This document shows positions 51,593 through 61,700 of a stretch of 64,000 nt of DNA, one piece after another. How positions within the stretch are numbered: position 1 is the first letter of the stretch; each line of letters opens with the position of its first letter. A model generated the notes under the pieces. The model did no database searches. It was given only the letters and a program-made list of their open reading frames with translations, and had not been told where the DNA came from. Position numbers and translations under genes: made by a program. Origin of the DNA: Microvenator marinus (GTDB lineage: Bacteria > Myxococcota_A > Bradymonadia > Bradymonadales > Bradymonadaceae); contig NZ_CP042467.1 of the NCBI RefSeq assembly GCF_007993755.1, forward strand, positions 186,001 through 250,000, given 5' to 3'.

Positions 51593-52273
51593 TTATTCCA
51601 ACGTTAACACGGGCCATTGGTAGGCTCGCGCTGTGGTCTTTAGTCGGAAATCCGGATTTACAGCACATGGTTTTCCGACAACGGAAAGCAAGGGGAGGTC
51701 GCTGCCAGAGTCCGCATAAGCGAAAGATTCGTCGAGATTGAGGTTGTGCTTCTCGGCGTATTGGCGAACCCAGAGGGCTTTGTTCGCGCCAGCAAGCATG
51801 GGTTTGAGCAAGTTACCGGTGGCGACGTGGTCCTTGAACTCCAATCGGTTGGCCACAAAATCGTCCACACCTAGATAGCGCGCCAGCGGTTCGGTCACGA
51901 AGTCGAGCGCGCCGGTCACCAGGACTTGCTGATGGCCCTGTGCCTTCGAGTTTTGGATGAGGTCGCGCGCGCCTTTGAAAATATTGGGGCGGATCACATT
52001 TTCGAAGAGTTCTTCACCCAAAACGATGAGTCGGTCTTCGGTCAACCCCGCATAGTTCTTGTAGAATGCGTCATTGAACCATTTGCGGTCGTATTTATCT
52101 GCGACCCAGTAGAGCGGGAGGCTGGCTACCAGAGAGGCAGTTCTCTGAATTCTAGAAGTGATACTCGGGTCGTTGATTGCGTAGTATGCGTATGCGTGGA
52201 CCACGTTGGTCTTGATCAAGGTGCCATCTACGTCATAGAAGGCCGCCGTTCGCCGCGCGGATTGTTGAGTCAT
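51593..52273 (-). CDS. HAD-superfamily IB hydrolase (phosphoserine-phosphatase-like)
   Basis: A 226-residue cytoplasmic phosphatase from ATG 52273, where GGGAG precedes; in the same frame an earlier start (52372) would add a hydrophobic leader with no match. Catalytic motif I is FYDVDGTLIKTN (Asp-x-Asp-Gly-Thr), motif II VLVTGAL, and the closing YADSGSDLPLLSVVG is the acidic metal motif. HAD-IB proteins of this style (with the AYYA-rich helical cap) often neighbour lipid acyltransferase genes and dephosphorylate lipid or phosphorylated intermediates. It is the first gene of the four-gene operon, so phospholipid or glycerophosphate dephosphorylation is the inferred role. Confidence 0.85.
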   Translation of the reverse strand: MTQQSARRTAAFYDVDGTLIKTNVVHAYAYYAINDPSITSRIQRTASLVASLPLYWVADKYDRKWFNDAFYKNYAGLTEDRLIVLGEELFENVIRPNIFKGARDLIQNSKAQGHQQVLVTGALDFVTEPLARYLGVDDFVANRLEFKDHVATGNLLKPMLAGANKALWVRQYAEKHNLNLDESFAYADSGSDLPLLSVVGKPCAVNPDFRLKTTARAYQWPVLTLE

Positions 52274-52343
52274 ACCTGTACTCCCTTTTGGGCCCGCTCC
52301 TTCAAACAACCAAAAAATCGTGAAAGGTGTGAGCAGGCCGAAA

Positions 52344-52372
52344 TCAATAAGGACCGCATAAATACTTGTCAA
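52344..52372 (-). promoter_or_regulatory. Candidate promoter of the HAD-LarA-fusion-epimerase operon
   Basis: On the minus strand a perfect TTGACA (52367-52372) is 17 nt from TATTGA (52344-52349; only 3 of 6 in the -10). A start near 52337 leaves a ~64-nt leader. It is placed between the HAD start (52273) and the palindrome at 52386-52401, which lies about 57 nt upstream of the start point. Confidence 0.45.
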
Positions 52373-52385
52373 GTTGGCATTTCTA

Positions 52386-52401
52386 ATGACTCATGAGTCA
52401 T
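52386..52401. promoter_or_regulatory. 16-bp perfect palindrome in divergent intergenic region
   Basis: ATGACTCATGAGTCAT at 52386-52401 reads the same on both strands. It sits in a 228-nt region between the divergent lipid operon and the membrane protein-hemW operon, at an activator-like distance from the minus-strand promoter. A dimeric regulator site is the natural reading. A TATAGT (52452-52457) further right could be the -10 of the plus-strand transcript. Nothing else stands out in the region. Confidence 0.5.
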
Positions 52402-52501
52402 GCCCAATATCGGGAGAACAAGCGAGACTAGGCACATGGATGCCTGCGTTGTATAGTGCCGATTGGTCGAGGATATCTGGTCTCCACGTGGGAAGTTAAG
52501 C

Positions 52502-52990
52502 GTGCAATCTGGACAAAATGTAATTGAGACGATTGGAGGGTTCTTCAGCGGAGGGTCTCGCTACCAAACCGAGAAGATCGCCGTGGTCGTCGTCTATGTC
52601 TTGATTGTCGTCGCCACAGTTATTTGGGTCGGCATGAGTCCGGACTCTGAAAACGAGTTGGGCGCCGGATATGGTTTTGAGATTCTGGAGCCGCTCAATC
52701 AGCAGATCTTCTTCCTCGAGAATAAGAGCGACGAAGATTGGAACAATGTGCGAGTCGTTCTGAATCGCAACTACCTCTACAAGGTAGAAACCATCGAAGC
52801 AGGAGCTCGAAGGGTCTTAAGGCCTGACGATTTCACCTATTATTACTGGGTTCCAAGGCCCTGGGGCCGCGATTCATGGGAAACTTTGGAAACCGATGCC
52901 AAGCCGGACTCGACGGGTCCCATGGATTTAAAGCCCAAGCTTCTAGAAGTTCGCGCGAATGAAGGGCGGATAAATATCGAAATTCCATGA
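52502..52990 (+). CDS. Small single-pass membrane protein of unknown function
   Basis: A 162-residue protein not assigned to a family. After a ~25-residue cytoplasmic part, one membrane helix (about 25-45, IAVVVVYVLIVVATVIWVG) is followed by an external segment rich in aromatic residues (YYYWVPRPWGRDSWE near 114), with strands such as IFFLENKSDEDWNNVRVVLN. It looks like a DUF-type exported domain with a beta fold. The GTG at 52502 with GGAAG upstream is preferred over an in-frame TTG at 52463. It overlaps hemW by 4 nt, so they are coupled. Confidence 0.68.
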   Translation: MQSGQNVIETIGGFFSGGSRYQTEKIAVVVVYVLIVVATVIWVGMSPDSENELGAGYGFEILEPLNQQIFFLENKSDEDWNNVRVVLNRNYLYKVETIEAGARRVLRPDDFTYYYWVPRPWGRDSWETLETDAKPDSTGPMDLKPKLLEVRANEGRINIEIP

Positions 52991-54150
52991 GTGTGATCTT
53001 TGCCCCCGAGGGCCGCCCCGCCTCGATTTACGTCCATATTCCTTTTTGTGAGCGACTCTGTCCTTATTGCGATTTTGCGGTTGCGATTCGTAAAGAGATT
53101 CCAGAAGAGGACTACGTTCAGGCGCTTATCAAGGAGTGGGAAGCGAGGAAGTACAGGCTTAGCGGCAGAGAGCTGGTCAGTGTCTATTTTGGTGGAGGAA
53201 CACCTTCGATTCTTAGCGGGGCCGCCATCCCAAGGGTCTTGGACTCATTTTCTAGTGTGATGAATGGTGTGCGCGAGGTTTGTGTCGAGGCAAACCCAAC
53301 GAGCGTGACCGATGAAAAGATAAGAGCCTGGGCAGCGGCTGGCGTCACGAGGGTATCCCTTGGGGTTCAGACCTTTAGTGAGAGGTACCTGCGCGCGTTG
53401 GGGCGGAACCACGACTCCGACGGTGCGCTGCGCGCCGTGGAACTGCTTCTTGGATCTCCGCTGGATATCAGCCTCGATTTCATCGTTGGCGGCCCCGGAA
53501 ATGATCGGGGCGAAGTTGAGGATGACCTGCGGCTGCTGGAGAAGTTTGGCGTGGACCATGTCTCGGCCTACCAGATGACCATCGAAGAGAACACGGCCTT
53601 TGGGAAGCAAAACAAGCGTGGCGAGCTCAGGGTTCCAAAGGACGATACTGTGGCAGAGCTCTTGGACCAAATGCGAGACGGCCTTGAGGCGATGGGCTTT
53701 GAACAATACGAAGTCTCCAATTTTGGGCGTGCAGGGGTGCGCAGCGTACACAATCAAAACTATTGGCGCGGCGGCGAGTATCTTGGTTTGGGCGTAGGTG
53801 CGCACTCTCTTTCCATCTCGGTTATTGCCGAGCGGCGCGCTAACTCGCGCAATCTCAAGGCATACTTAGCGGACCCAACCGAGGCCCACGAGCTCGAGAC
53901 GCTCTACGATTTGGATCATTGCCGCGAAAGGCTCTTTCTCGGGATGCGTTCGATCAGCGGATTTGAGCTCGGAGCCTTGAGAAGGCAGTTTCCTCACCTG
54001 GATAACGACTACTTTGAACGGGTCGCTACTTCTCTTGCTCCCTTCGTGAATAGGGGGTGGCTTACGCAGGACGATGAGCTATATCAGCCCACGAAAGTAG
54101 GGCTCTATTTTTCCGATTCTATGGCTGAAGCAATTTTCGAGGTCGAATGA
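52987..54150 (+). CDS. hemW: Radical SAM haem chaperone HemW
   Basis: A 387-residue radical S-adenosylmethionine protein. The [4Fe-4S] motif Cys21-x3-Cys25-x2-Cys28 (FCERLCPYCDF) is near the N-terminus; YFGGGTPS, the SLGVQTF and VGGPG motifs follow; NQNYWRGGEYLGLGVGAHS is the HemW-specific aromatic region. It lacks the N-terminal extension of true coproporphyrinogen III dehydrogenase HemN, so HemW (haem insertion factor for respiratory proteins) is preferred. It therefore does not fill the missing coproporphyrinogen oxidase step of the cluster at 9845-17751. It overlaps both neighbours by 4 nt. Confidence 0.9.
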   Translation: MSVIFAPEGRPASIYVHIPFCERLCPYCDFAVAIRKEIPEEDYVQALIKEWEARKYRLSGRELVSVYFGGGTPSILSGAAIPRVLDSFSSVMNGVREVCVEANPTSVTDEKIRAWAAAGVTRVSLGVQTFSERYLRALGRNHDSDGALRAVELLLGSPLDISLDFIVGGPGNDRGEVEDDLRLLEKFGVDHVSAYQMTIEENTAFGKQNKRGELRVPKDDTVAELLDQMRDGLEAMGFEQYEVSNFGRAGVRSVHNQNYWRGGEYLGLGVGAHSLSISVIAERRANSRNLKAYLADPTEAHELETLYDLDHCRERLFLGMRSISGFELGALRRQFPHLDNDYFERVATSLAPFVNRGWLTQDDELYQPTKVGLYFSDSMAEAIFEVE

Positions 54151-54512
54151 ACGAGCACGTCCACAAGGTGCAGATTTACTACGAGGATACCGACCTTTCA
54201 GGGGTCGTGTATCACGCAAACTATCTTCGATATTTCGAGCGAGCCCGTGAGCACGTCATCGGCGCGGAGCGCCTGGTGAAGCTTCTGGAGGAGGGCGTGG
54301 CTTTTGTCGTCTATAAAGCGAGCCTCACCTACAAGGAGGGCGCGCGCCTCGGCGATATCATCGAGGTTCGCTCAACGTGGGTGAGGGAGAGCGACTACCG
54401 TGTCGTGTTCAAACAAAACGTTTGGAAGGAAGGGAAGTTGCTTGTCGAGGGCGAAGTCCAAATGGTCACGGTCGACCCAAACAACAAGCTCACGCCCCTT
54501 CCTCATTGGTAG
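54147..54512 (+). CDS. YbgC-like acyl-CoA thioesterase (hotdog fold)
   Basis: A 121-residue 4-hydroxybenzoyl-CoA/YbgC-type thioesterase. The signature YYEDTDLSGVVYHANYLRYFERARE contains the catalytic Asp (in DLSGVVYH) and the helix following it; ASLTYKEGARLGDIIEVRSTW and MVTVDP close the fold. Hydrolyses acyl-CoA or acyl-ACP. YbgC is often next to tolQRA; here it follows hemW with a 4-nt overlap and is convergent, 3 nt from the ferritin-like gene. Substrate not determinable. Confidence 0.9.
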   Translation: MNEHVHKVQIYYEDTDLSGVVYHANYLRYFERAREHVIGAERLVKLLEEGVAFVVYKASLTYKEGARLGDIIEVRSTWVRESDYRVVFKQNVWKEGKLLVEGEVQMVTVDPNNKLTPLPHW

Positions 54513-54515
54513 AAT

Positions 54516-54929
54516 TCAGAGCAGGCGGGTGATTTCTTCGACACTTCGTTGTTCAGCAAAGAAAACCTGCTGAAGCGAATCGTAGAGCTCATCATCGTTG
54601 TCCGGAAGAATCTGAAGGATGGCCCCGTAGGTCTCGGCGGCTTTCTTCTCGGTATTTAGGCACTCTTCGAGGATCTCACGGTAATCCGTGGTGTGCTTGA
54701 TTGGCGCTTGGTCACGCTCAGTCACAGCGACACCCCCAAGTTTGACGATGGCTCCCCGAACTACGCTGGCATGGGTGAAAGACTCTTGCGCCTCGGCCGC
54801 GAAGAAGGGCTGGAGGTGCAAACGATGGATGCCTGCTACGTATGCCGAATAGTGGGCGTACATAATCTCTGCGCGCAATTCGAAGGCAAGGGCTTGGTTC
54901 AGGCTTTTGATAAGGGCTTCGTTTGACAT
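54516..54929 (-). CDS. Ferritin-like diiron domain protein (bacterioferritin-related)
   Basis: A 137-residue four-helix protein of the ferritin/bacterioferritin-like superfamily. Metal-ligand positions are visible: Glu in LAFELRAEIMYAHY, Glu-x2-...His in AAEAQESFTHA, Glu in CLNTEKKAAETYGAILQ, and Glu in FFAEQRSVEEI. Iron storage or peroxide protection (Dps-like) are candidate roles; it lacks the haem-binding Met of true bacterioferritin as far as I can see and is shorter (158 typical). Last gene of the TPR operon, 5 nt after the phosphatase gene. Confidence 0.82.
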   Translation of the reverse strand: MSNEALIKSLNQALAFELRAEIMYAHYSAYVAGIHRLHLQPFFAAEAQESFTHASVVRGAIVKLGGVAVTERDQAPIKHTTDYREILEECLNTEKKAAETYGAILQILPDNDDELYDSLQQVFFAEQRSVEEITRLL

Positions 54930-54934
54930 GTCGT

Positions 54935-55420
54935 CTACTCCAATTGGAACTCAGAAATGAGATGTTCGAGCAATTGCTCACAACTTCGATGCACCATGTC
55001 AAAAACATCTTCAAAATGCGAGTCCCCATATCCCCAAGGGTCCGGAACATCTTGGCCTCGACCTTTGGAATCGAAGTCTCTCATCAGATGAATTGTGGCC
55101 TGTGGCGCGATCTTTAGGGCGTCGCGGCGATTGTTGGCATCCATCGCCACTAGAACATCGAATTCTTCCAAATGTCTGGCACTGAGCCTCTGAGCCTTTT
55201 GGCTGGAGATATCGGCGCCAAGGAGCTTCTTGACCGCTCTTTGTGAGCCGGGGTCAGGAGCTTCACCGGTGTGGTATCCACTGGTTCCGGAAGAATCGAT
55301 GTCGAATTTGTCGGCGAGTCCACGCTCCTGAACAAGATGCTCGAATACCCCATGGGCAATGGGGGAGCGGCAAATATTACCCAGGCAGAAAAACATCACC
55401 TTAATGGGTGTTTGATTCAT
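54935..55420 (-). CDS. Low-molecular-weight protein tyrosine phosphatase
   Basis: A 161-residue LMW-PTP. Catalytic P-loop CLGNICRSP (Cys-x5-Arg-Ser) at about 12-20, SSGTSGYHTG, and the general acid Asp in DVPDPWGYG. Such enzymes dephosphorylate protein tyrosines or, in some cases, arsenate or arginine. Length is normal. Start overlaps the stop of the 97-residue protein by 1 nt; followed by a ferritin-like protein. Confidence 0.93.
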   Translation of the reverse strand: MNQTPIKVMFFCLGNICRSPIAHGVFEHLVQERGLADKFDIDSSGTSGYHTGEAPDPGSQRAVKKLLGADISSQKAQRLSARHLEEFDVLVAMDANNRRDALKIAPQATIHLMRDFDSKGRGQDVPDPWGYGDSHFEDVFDMVHRSCEQLLEHLISEFQLE

Positions 55421-55713
55421 CAGAAATTAATGCGTCGGCAAGAGGAGTCGGGTTGAATGGCAACGCCATCCTTGTTGGTGCGCCAGAGATAGGCGAACTG
55501 ATTGAGCATAAAGCACACGCCCTCGGCGGGGTCTGGAACCGTAGTGGTATCCAATACGACTTCCATGGCGTGAGTATCGTTCGGCTGGAACCTGTAGAGT
55601 TGCTGCTTAGGGCCAAGGGCCTGGTCCGAAATATTGGCTTCGCCAGGTTTCGGTAGATCTTCAGGCCAATTTTCTTCAGCGAACCCGGCATTAATCAAGT
55701 CTTCAAGTGTCAT
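55420..55713 (-). CDS. Small hypothetical protein
   Basis: A 97-residue soluble protein, not recognised. It begins MTLEDLINAGFAEENWP and ends with a CMLNQFAYLWRTN-like strand and RRINF; no signal, no membrane segment. GAGAAG lies upstream of ATG 55713. It is 14 nt after the giant TPR gene stop and overlaps the phosphatase gene by 1 nt, so it is in one operon. It could be an accessory of the phosphatase, but there is no sequence evidence for that. Confidence 0.6.
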   Translation of the reverse strand: MTLEDLINAGFAEENWPEDLPKPGEANISDQALGPKQQLYRFQPNDTHAMEVVLDTTTVPDPAEGVCFMLNQFAYLWRTNKDGVAIQPDSSCRRINF

Positions 55714-55727
55714 ATACTTCTCACTGG

Positions 55728-58700
55728 TTAGAGTTGCGCGAGCGCATCACGAGTAGGTTGATGGTTAGGATCAATTCCAAGCGCTCGGGTAAACATATCC
55801 TTCGCGCGTCGAGCATCACCTTGATGCCACCGCACCATGCCAAGATAGTAGTAAACATCGACTTTATCGTCATCCCTTTCGATGTTCATTTGATGCAAAA
55901 GCAACGTTTGGAAGAGTTTTAGTGCCTGGTCCCAATCTTCTTTCTGGAAGGTGATCTTGCCAAGCGAGAGCAAGTTTGGAATGTACGAAGCATCCACTTT
56001 ATGCGCCTCTTCGTAGGCTTGTAGGGCTTCTTCAACATTGCCTTTTTGTTCGGCAAGTTTACCCCGAAGGTGCATAAACTTCACCACGTCTTTCATCTTT
56101 CGATCGGCCTTGAGCTTCTCAATGACCTCAAGGAGCATGGGTTCCGCCCGATCAAACGCCTCTCCGCTGATATAGGCATCGAGCAGAGGTTCGATCACCT
56201 TCAGGTCCGCTGCGTCGAGCTGGTACGCCTTTTCCAAGGCAGCAATTCGCTTAGACGGATCCTTGAGTTTGTCGCGGGAGATGGCGGCCATTTCAAGGTA
56301 GGTGGCCTTTTTGGCTTCCGCATCAGCTTGGCCCGCCTCGAAGTCTAGAAAGCCGTAGAGCTGGTCCCACGCCCCGAGTTCTTCATAAATTGCCTTCAAT
56401 TCCTTGAGTGCGTCTTGGTGCGAAGGATCGAGCTGAATGACCTCGATAAGGTCCGCACTCGCACTGGCGGGATCGTTCAACGTGTGGCGGTGGAGCAGGG
56501 CGCGCCTTAAGTAGACCGTTAGCCTCTGGGCGTTATCGGTCGCTACGTTGAGCTGTTGCTGCAGAATCGTGAGCAAACTCTGGTGGTCGCCGGCGGACTC
56601 GTAGATATCCCCGAGTGTGCTTAAGGCTTCCTGATGGCCTGGGGCAATCATCAACACAGCGTTCAGGTTTTCAACGGCCTTGATCGGGTCCCCGAGTCGA
56701 TTGGCAAAGATATCAGCCATCGTGACTCGAAGTTGCGCAACGCGTTCCGGATCGTGCGATGAAGACGCGATAACACGGTCGTAGAGGCCGAGCAGGTCGT
56801 CCCATCGCTGCTCGCCAGTGTAGAGGCGGTCAAGGGCAGCAACGACTTCTGGGTGATTAGGGTCGATCTCCTGTGCCGCTTCAAAGTCGGTGATCGCTTG
56901 TGCGACGTCCGAGAACTTCTCGTAGCTAAGAGATGCGGAGCGAACCAGAAGGCTCAATCGCTCATTCGGGTCAGAGGTCAGTGTCAACTTGCGTTGGAAA
57001 ACCTCCTGAAGTTCAACCCATTGTTCGGTCTCCGTGTAGAGCTCATCCAGGGCTTGAAGCACCGTTGCACTTTCGGGTTGGTATTCCAGAGCCTTTCGGT
57101 ACGCGTCGATCGCTCCGAAGTTATCCTTGAGAAGAACTCGTTGGTATTGACCGATTCTGACGAAGAGTTGGAACCTCTCGTTTTCATCGAGCACAAAGTC
57201 GACAAGACGCTCGAGAAGTTCAACAAGCGAGACGTATTCCTCCACAATTTCATAGAGGTCCACAAGAGCGCGCATGATGGTCTGGTCGGACTCGTCGATC
57301 ATTAACGCTTCACGATAGGCCTCGATTGCCCCTTCAAAGTCTTCCACGAAACTGAGGACCTTTCCGAGTTCAATCAAGGTGGTCTTTCGCTCAGTCGGGT
57401 CAAAGAGCGCCTCTGTCTTCTTCCGAAGTACGCGCGCGAGTTCGAGGTGGTTATTCTCGAGACGAGCGAGTTCTTCGAGCCAGTTTAGAGCCTCTTGATT
57501 CTCGAGATCGATCTCAAGTACCCGATGGAAGAGGCGTCTCGCCTCGTCTGGCTCGTTGAGTTTCTGGGCCCAACGTTTTGCAGCCACAAGCGAGAGTTCA
57601 AGCTCTCGGACAGGGTCGCTCAACTCAGCGATGATATCTTCGTAGAGTGCCACAAGCTCTTCATCGAGCCCGTTTTCATCGGCGAGCTTTTCGAGCCGTT
57701 CTTGAACTTCAGAGCTATTGGGTTCCTCTCTAAGAGATCGTCCCAGATAGGCATAGGCCACAGCAGGTCTTGCAAACACGCGTTCTTCGAGATCTGCAAT
57801 ACGCTCGAGGGTCAGCGCACGCTCAACATTTGTGTCCAAATGTTCCACACGAAGGTTCAGGATTCGAACGAGGCCTTCGGAGTCATCTGCAGATTCGTAG
57901 AGAGGAAGTAGGATCTCGCAAACTTCCTTTTGGACCTCTTCAACCTCGACAATTCGCTCCAAAGCAGCAATCGCGCCAGCATGTTCTGGCTCTTCAGAGA
58001 CCACGGTTCGGTAGTGTTCCAGCGAAGTAATCGGATCCTCAAAGACGACTTCATGGAGGTAAGCCAATCGGTAGCGAACGTCATTGACGCGTGCGGGATT
58101 CGCAATGGTCAGCTCGCGTTCAAGGACGTCTCGCAGGTGGTTCCACTGATGCGTCATCTGATAGAGCCGGTCGAGGTAGTCAAGCGCTCCACCGTCATAC
58201 TCGTCAAACTCCAACGCCTGCTCAAAATGAGAGATAGCGTCCTTAGCCTCGTCGAGTTCGAAGTAGAGGATGCCTAGCCTTCGATGAAGTGCCGCTGCAC
58301 TCGCAGGGTCGGCGTCCATGGCATCCAGGCAGTCTTCGTAAACCGCAACGAGTTCGTCCTTGTTTCCAAGTTCCTCTGACAATCTCTCAATGTTTGAGCG
58401 CACATCTGGGGATGTCGGAGCGTCCCTGAGCGCACGCCCATAAGTCATAAACGCAAGGTTCGCGCTGCCCGAGTCTTCGTGCAGCCTTGCGAGCTTCAGA
58501 TAGACACGCTCACGCTCCTCTGGGTCGGCCGAGTGCTCAAGTGCCACTTCATAGAGCTTGTCGAGCTCCTTTGCGTCTTCTGAGGCCTCATAGGCCTTCT
58601 CAAGCGTCTCAAACGCATCCGGATAGGTTTCCGGACGCTCAAGGAGGGTTGTCATGGCATCCCGAGCCATCACATTCTCAGGGTCCTCCTGAAGCACGGC

Positions 58701-61700
58701 ATTGAAGCTTCCGAGTGCGTCGTAGGGGGCGTTCAGGGCTTCAAGCAAGACGTATCCCGCTTTCAACTCGAACACGGCGCGCTCCTGCCCACTGGTGCGA
58801 TCTCGCTGCTTTTCCAGTACGTCCAGAAGTTCTGGCCAGCGTTCCGTAAGCTCATAGAGTCGGGTCAGAGCGTTGAGTGCTTTGGGGTCCGACGGCTCCA
58901 TCACAAGGATTTGGCCCCATGACTCGATAGCTCTATCCCTATCTTGCAGGACTTCGTCCTGTAGGTTCGCGAGCTTTCTCAACACTGAGAGGCGCGGGGT
59001 GCCGTCGTCCACAAGATTGACCTTCAACGAAAGAATTCGTTCAAGTTCGTCGTTGAGGTTTTCCTGTTCGTAAAGCGATTCAAGAGTTTGCACGTACTCA
59101 AGTCGAGTGGGGTTGAGCTCGTGGAGCTTTTCCCAAGTTTGAATGCCGGAGTTAACATCACCGAGCACATCAACTTGAATGGACGCGATTCTTTTGAAGA
59201 TGCGCTCTTGGTCACCTGGCTCGAAGACGTTTTCAGCCCGTTTCGAAAGGATTTCAACCAGGGGTTGCCACATCTCAAGTTCGCCCAAGAGTTTCTCAAG
59301 CTGCAACGCGGCTTCTTCGTGATTGGGCTCGAGCCGCAACACCTCTTGCCAAACCGCCACAGCGCTCTCGTGATCTTTGAGATTGTTCGCGAGGATATTC
59401 GCGGACGAGACCATCAAAGCCAGCTGCGCGTCGATATCGTCCGTCAGCTCGAGTCCGGAAAGGAAGAGAGATGGAAGTCTCTCCCACGCGTTCAACTCAT
59501 CAGCAAGCTCTTGAACTCGATCAAAGAGGCCTTGGTCCCGAGGGTCAATCTGATAGGCGCGTGCCAAGAACGCCATGGCTTGCGAGCGTTCTTCGGCCTT
59601 TCGTGAACCGTCAAGGAGTTGTGCGAGTTGTCGGAAGATCTCGACTTTGCCTGGGATATCTTGAGTCAGCTCCACCTTTTGTTCCAAAGAACGAAGAACC
59701 TTCTCTCGGTCTCGACTTCGGTCATAGGAGTTCAAGAGGGTGTCCAAGATTTGCAAGCGTTGTTCTTCCCACTCGCCGTCTCGAATATCGAGGTCCCTGC
59801 TCAGGCCTTCCAAGGCACGACGCGCTTCGTCGTGCGATGGGTCGGTTTCCAGAATTTCTCGGTAGAGCACGAGTGATTCGTCTAGTTGGTCGAGCTCCGT
59901 CTCAAGGAGCTGGGCCAAACGGTAACGGTACTCGAGTTCTTCGTGTGTGTTCTGAGCTTGAGCTGCCTGATTCCGGTAGAGGTCGGCCAGGTCAAACCAC
60001 CTTGCATTGTGATGGAGCAGACGCTCGAGCGCACGCTGAGCGCGTTTGTCGCCCGGGTCTAGACCAACGATCTCAGTATGAACATCGATTGAGGCCTCAG
60101 GGTCTTCAATCACGTCCTCATAAAGGCTCGCCAGGTGCTCTAGAACTTCCTTTCGGTCGATCGGGTCAACGATCAAATCCGCTTTTCTACGGTACAACTC
60201 GCCAAGATCTACCCATGACTCGAGTCTCGCGTAAATCCGTTCCAGCGCATCGAGAGCTTGTGCATTCTCGGGGTCGAGGAGTAGGGCGCCCTCCAGTGAT
60301 TCACGAGCACTTTCAAGATTCTCAAGCCGACTCTCTTGGATGGTAGCGCACTCAAGGTTCAGCGCGACACGGGTCTGATCATCGACCTCAAAATTGTCCC
60401 GAAGCGTGGTCTCGTAGAGTTCCACCAGCTTCTCCCAACCCTGCGTTCGAAGGGCGGTTCGCTCAAGCGCCTCTCTAGCGTCGGGTTGGTTAGGTGAAAG
60501 CACAAAAACCTGTGCGTAGAGCGATTCCGCTCGCTCTAGGTTCTGACCCACCAATTCGGCCTCTCGCGCGGCATCCAAAAGTAGAGCCACTTTGCGTTCC
60601 GGATCCGTGGTGTCAGCAGCCTGAGCTTCGAGCGCATCGGCGAGTCTATCGCTTGCCTGAATGGCCCGGTAGTAGGGCTCTAGGAGTTGAGCAATCTCGG
60701 CGCGAAGTCCGACCTCTTCAGAAGTCTTGAAAATCACTTCAAGCGCATGAATCGTAGACTCTCTTGAAGGGTCCACGCTCAGGTTTTCCCTGAGGTAATC
60801 CACTGCAACCGACTCATTCAGCAAGAATTCTCGATTGAGAGTAGCGAGCTCCTCTCTCAAGCTAAGTGCTGTATCCGGGCCTGCCACTGCTAGTTGCTGG
60901 ATGAGATGACTGTTCAAGCTATCCCAGTCCTCTTGAGCACCGTAGAGGCGTCGAAGCTCCTTGTCGGCGTCATTATCCTCAGGATTGAACTCAAGGACGC
61001 GGCGCCATGTCTGGGTCGCGCGAGCCTCGTCCTGAAGGAATTCTTCTTCGATGGTTGCGATTCGGCGCAGATGCTCGAGCGCGGTGTGATCTCCCGTGTT
61101 GATCTCGGCGTTGAACCGCGACTCCAACACGTCCACCAAATCGTGCCAGCGCTCCTCCGAGGTCAGTTGATGCGTCAAAAGCTCAAATGCGTCCGTGTGG
61201 AACTCATCGGCAAGCAATACCTCGCGGAGATGACGCTCAGCGTCATCGTGGCTTTCGAGTTGCTCCATATAAAGGAGCGCAAGCCTCAAATGCAGGTCTA
61301 TCGCCGTCTCTTCAGCATGGGCCTCTAAAAGGGCGTCTTTGTAGGTCTGCGCCAACGCATCAAACGCATTGGTTTGGGCCGCGAGTGAAACGAGTTCATC
61401 ACGAACTTCGTGGTTTTCAACGTCGAGCAACCAGGACTTCGCCAAGGTATCCTGAGCCGATTCGAGGTCGTTCAGGTGTTCTTTCTGAATTCGAGCGATT
61501 TCTCGAGCGCGAGCGATAAGGTCGGGACCCGTCTCTCGACTGAGGAGTCGTTCATGAATCGAGACCAGCTTCTCCCACTCTTGACGATTTGAGTATGCGG
61601 CGATCAGGTCAGGGGCCACATCCTCAAGTAGGGCCTCGTCTTCCGCCATCTCGGCCAATGCCTGGAGGGCGTCGTCAGAGCCTGGATTCCGGACGAAGAT

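Noticed and set aside
52987-54150. HemN (oxygen-independent coproporphyrinogen III dehydrogenase)
   Set aside because: The protein lacks the N-terminal extension and has the HemW-type NYWxxxxYLGLGxGAHS region; HemW is the better call.
59471-60346. 291-codon plus-strand frame over the giant TPR gene
   Set aside because: It is an Arg/Leu/Gly/Pro-rich mirror of acidic TPR coding sequence; no independent evidence.
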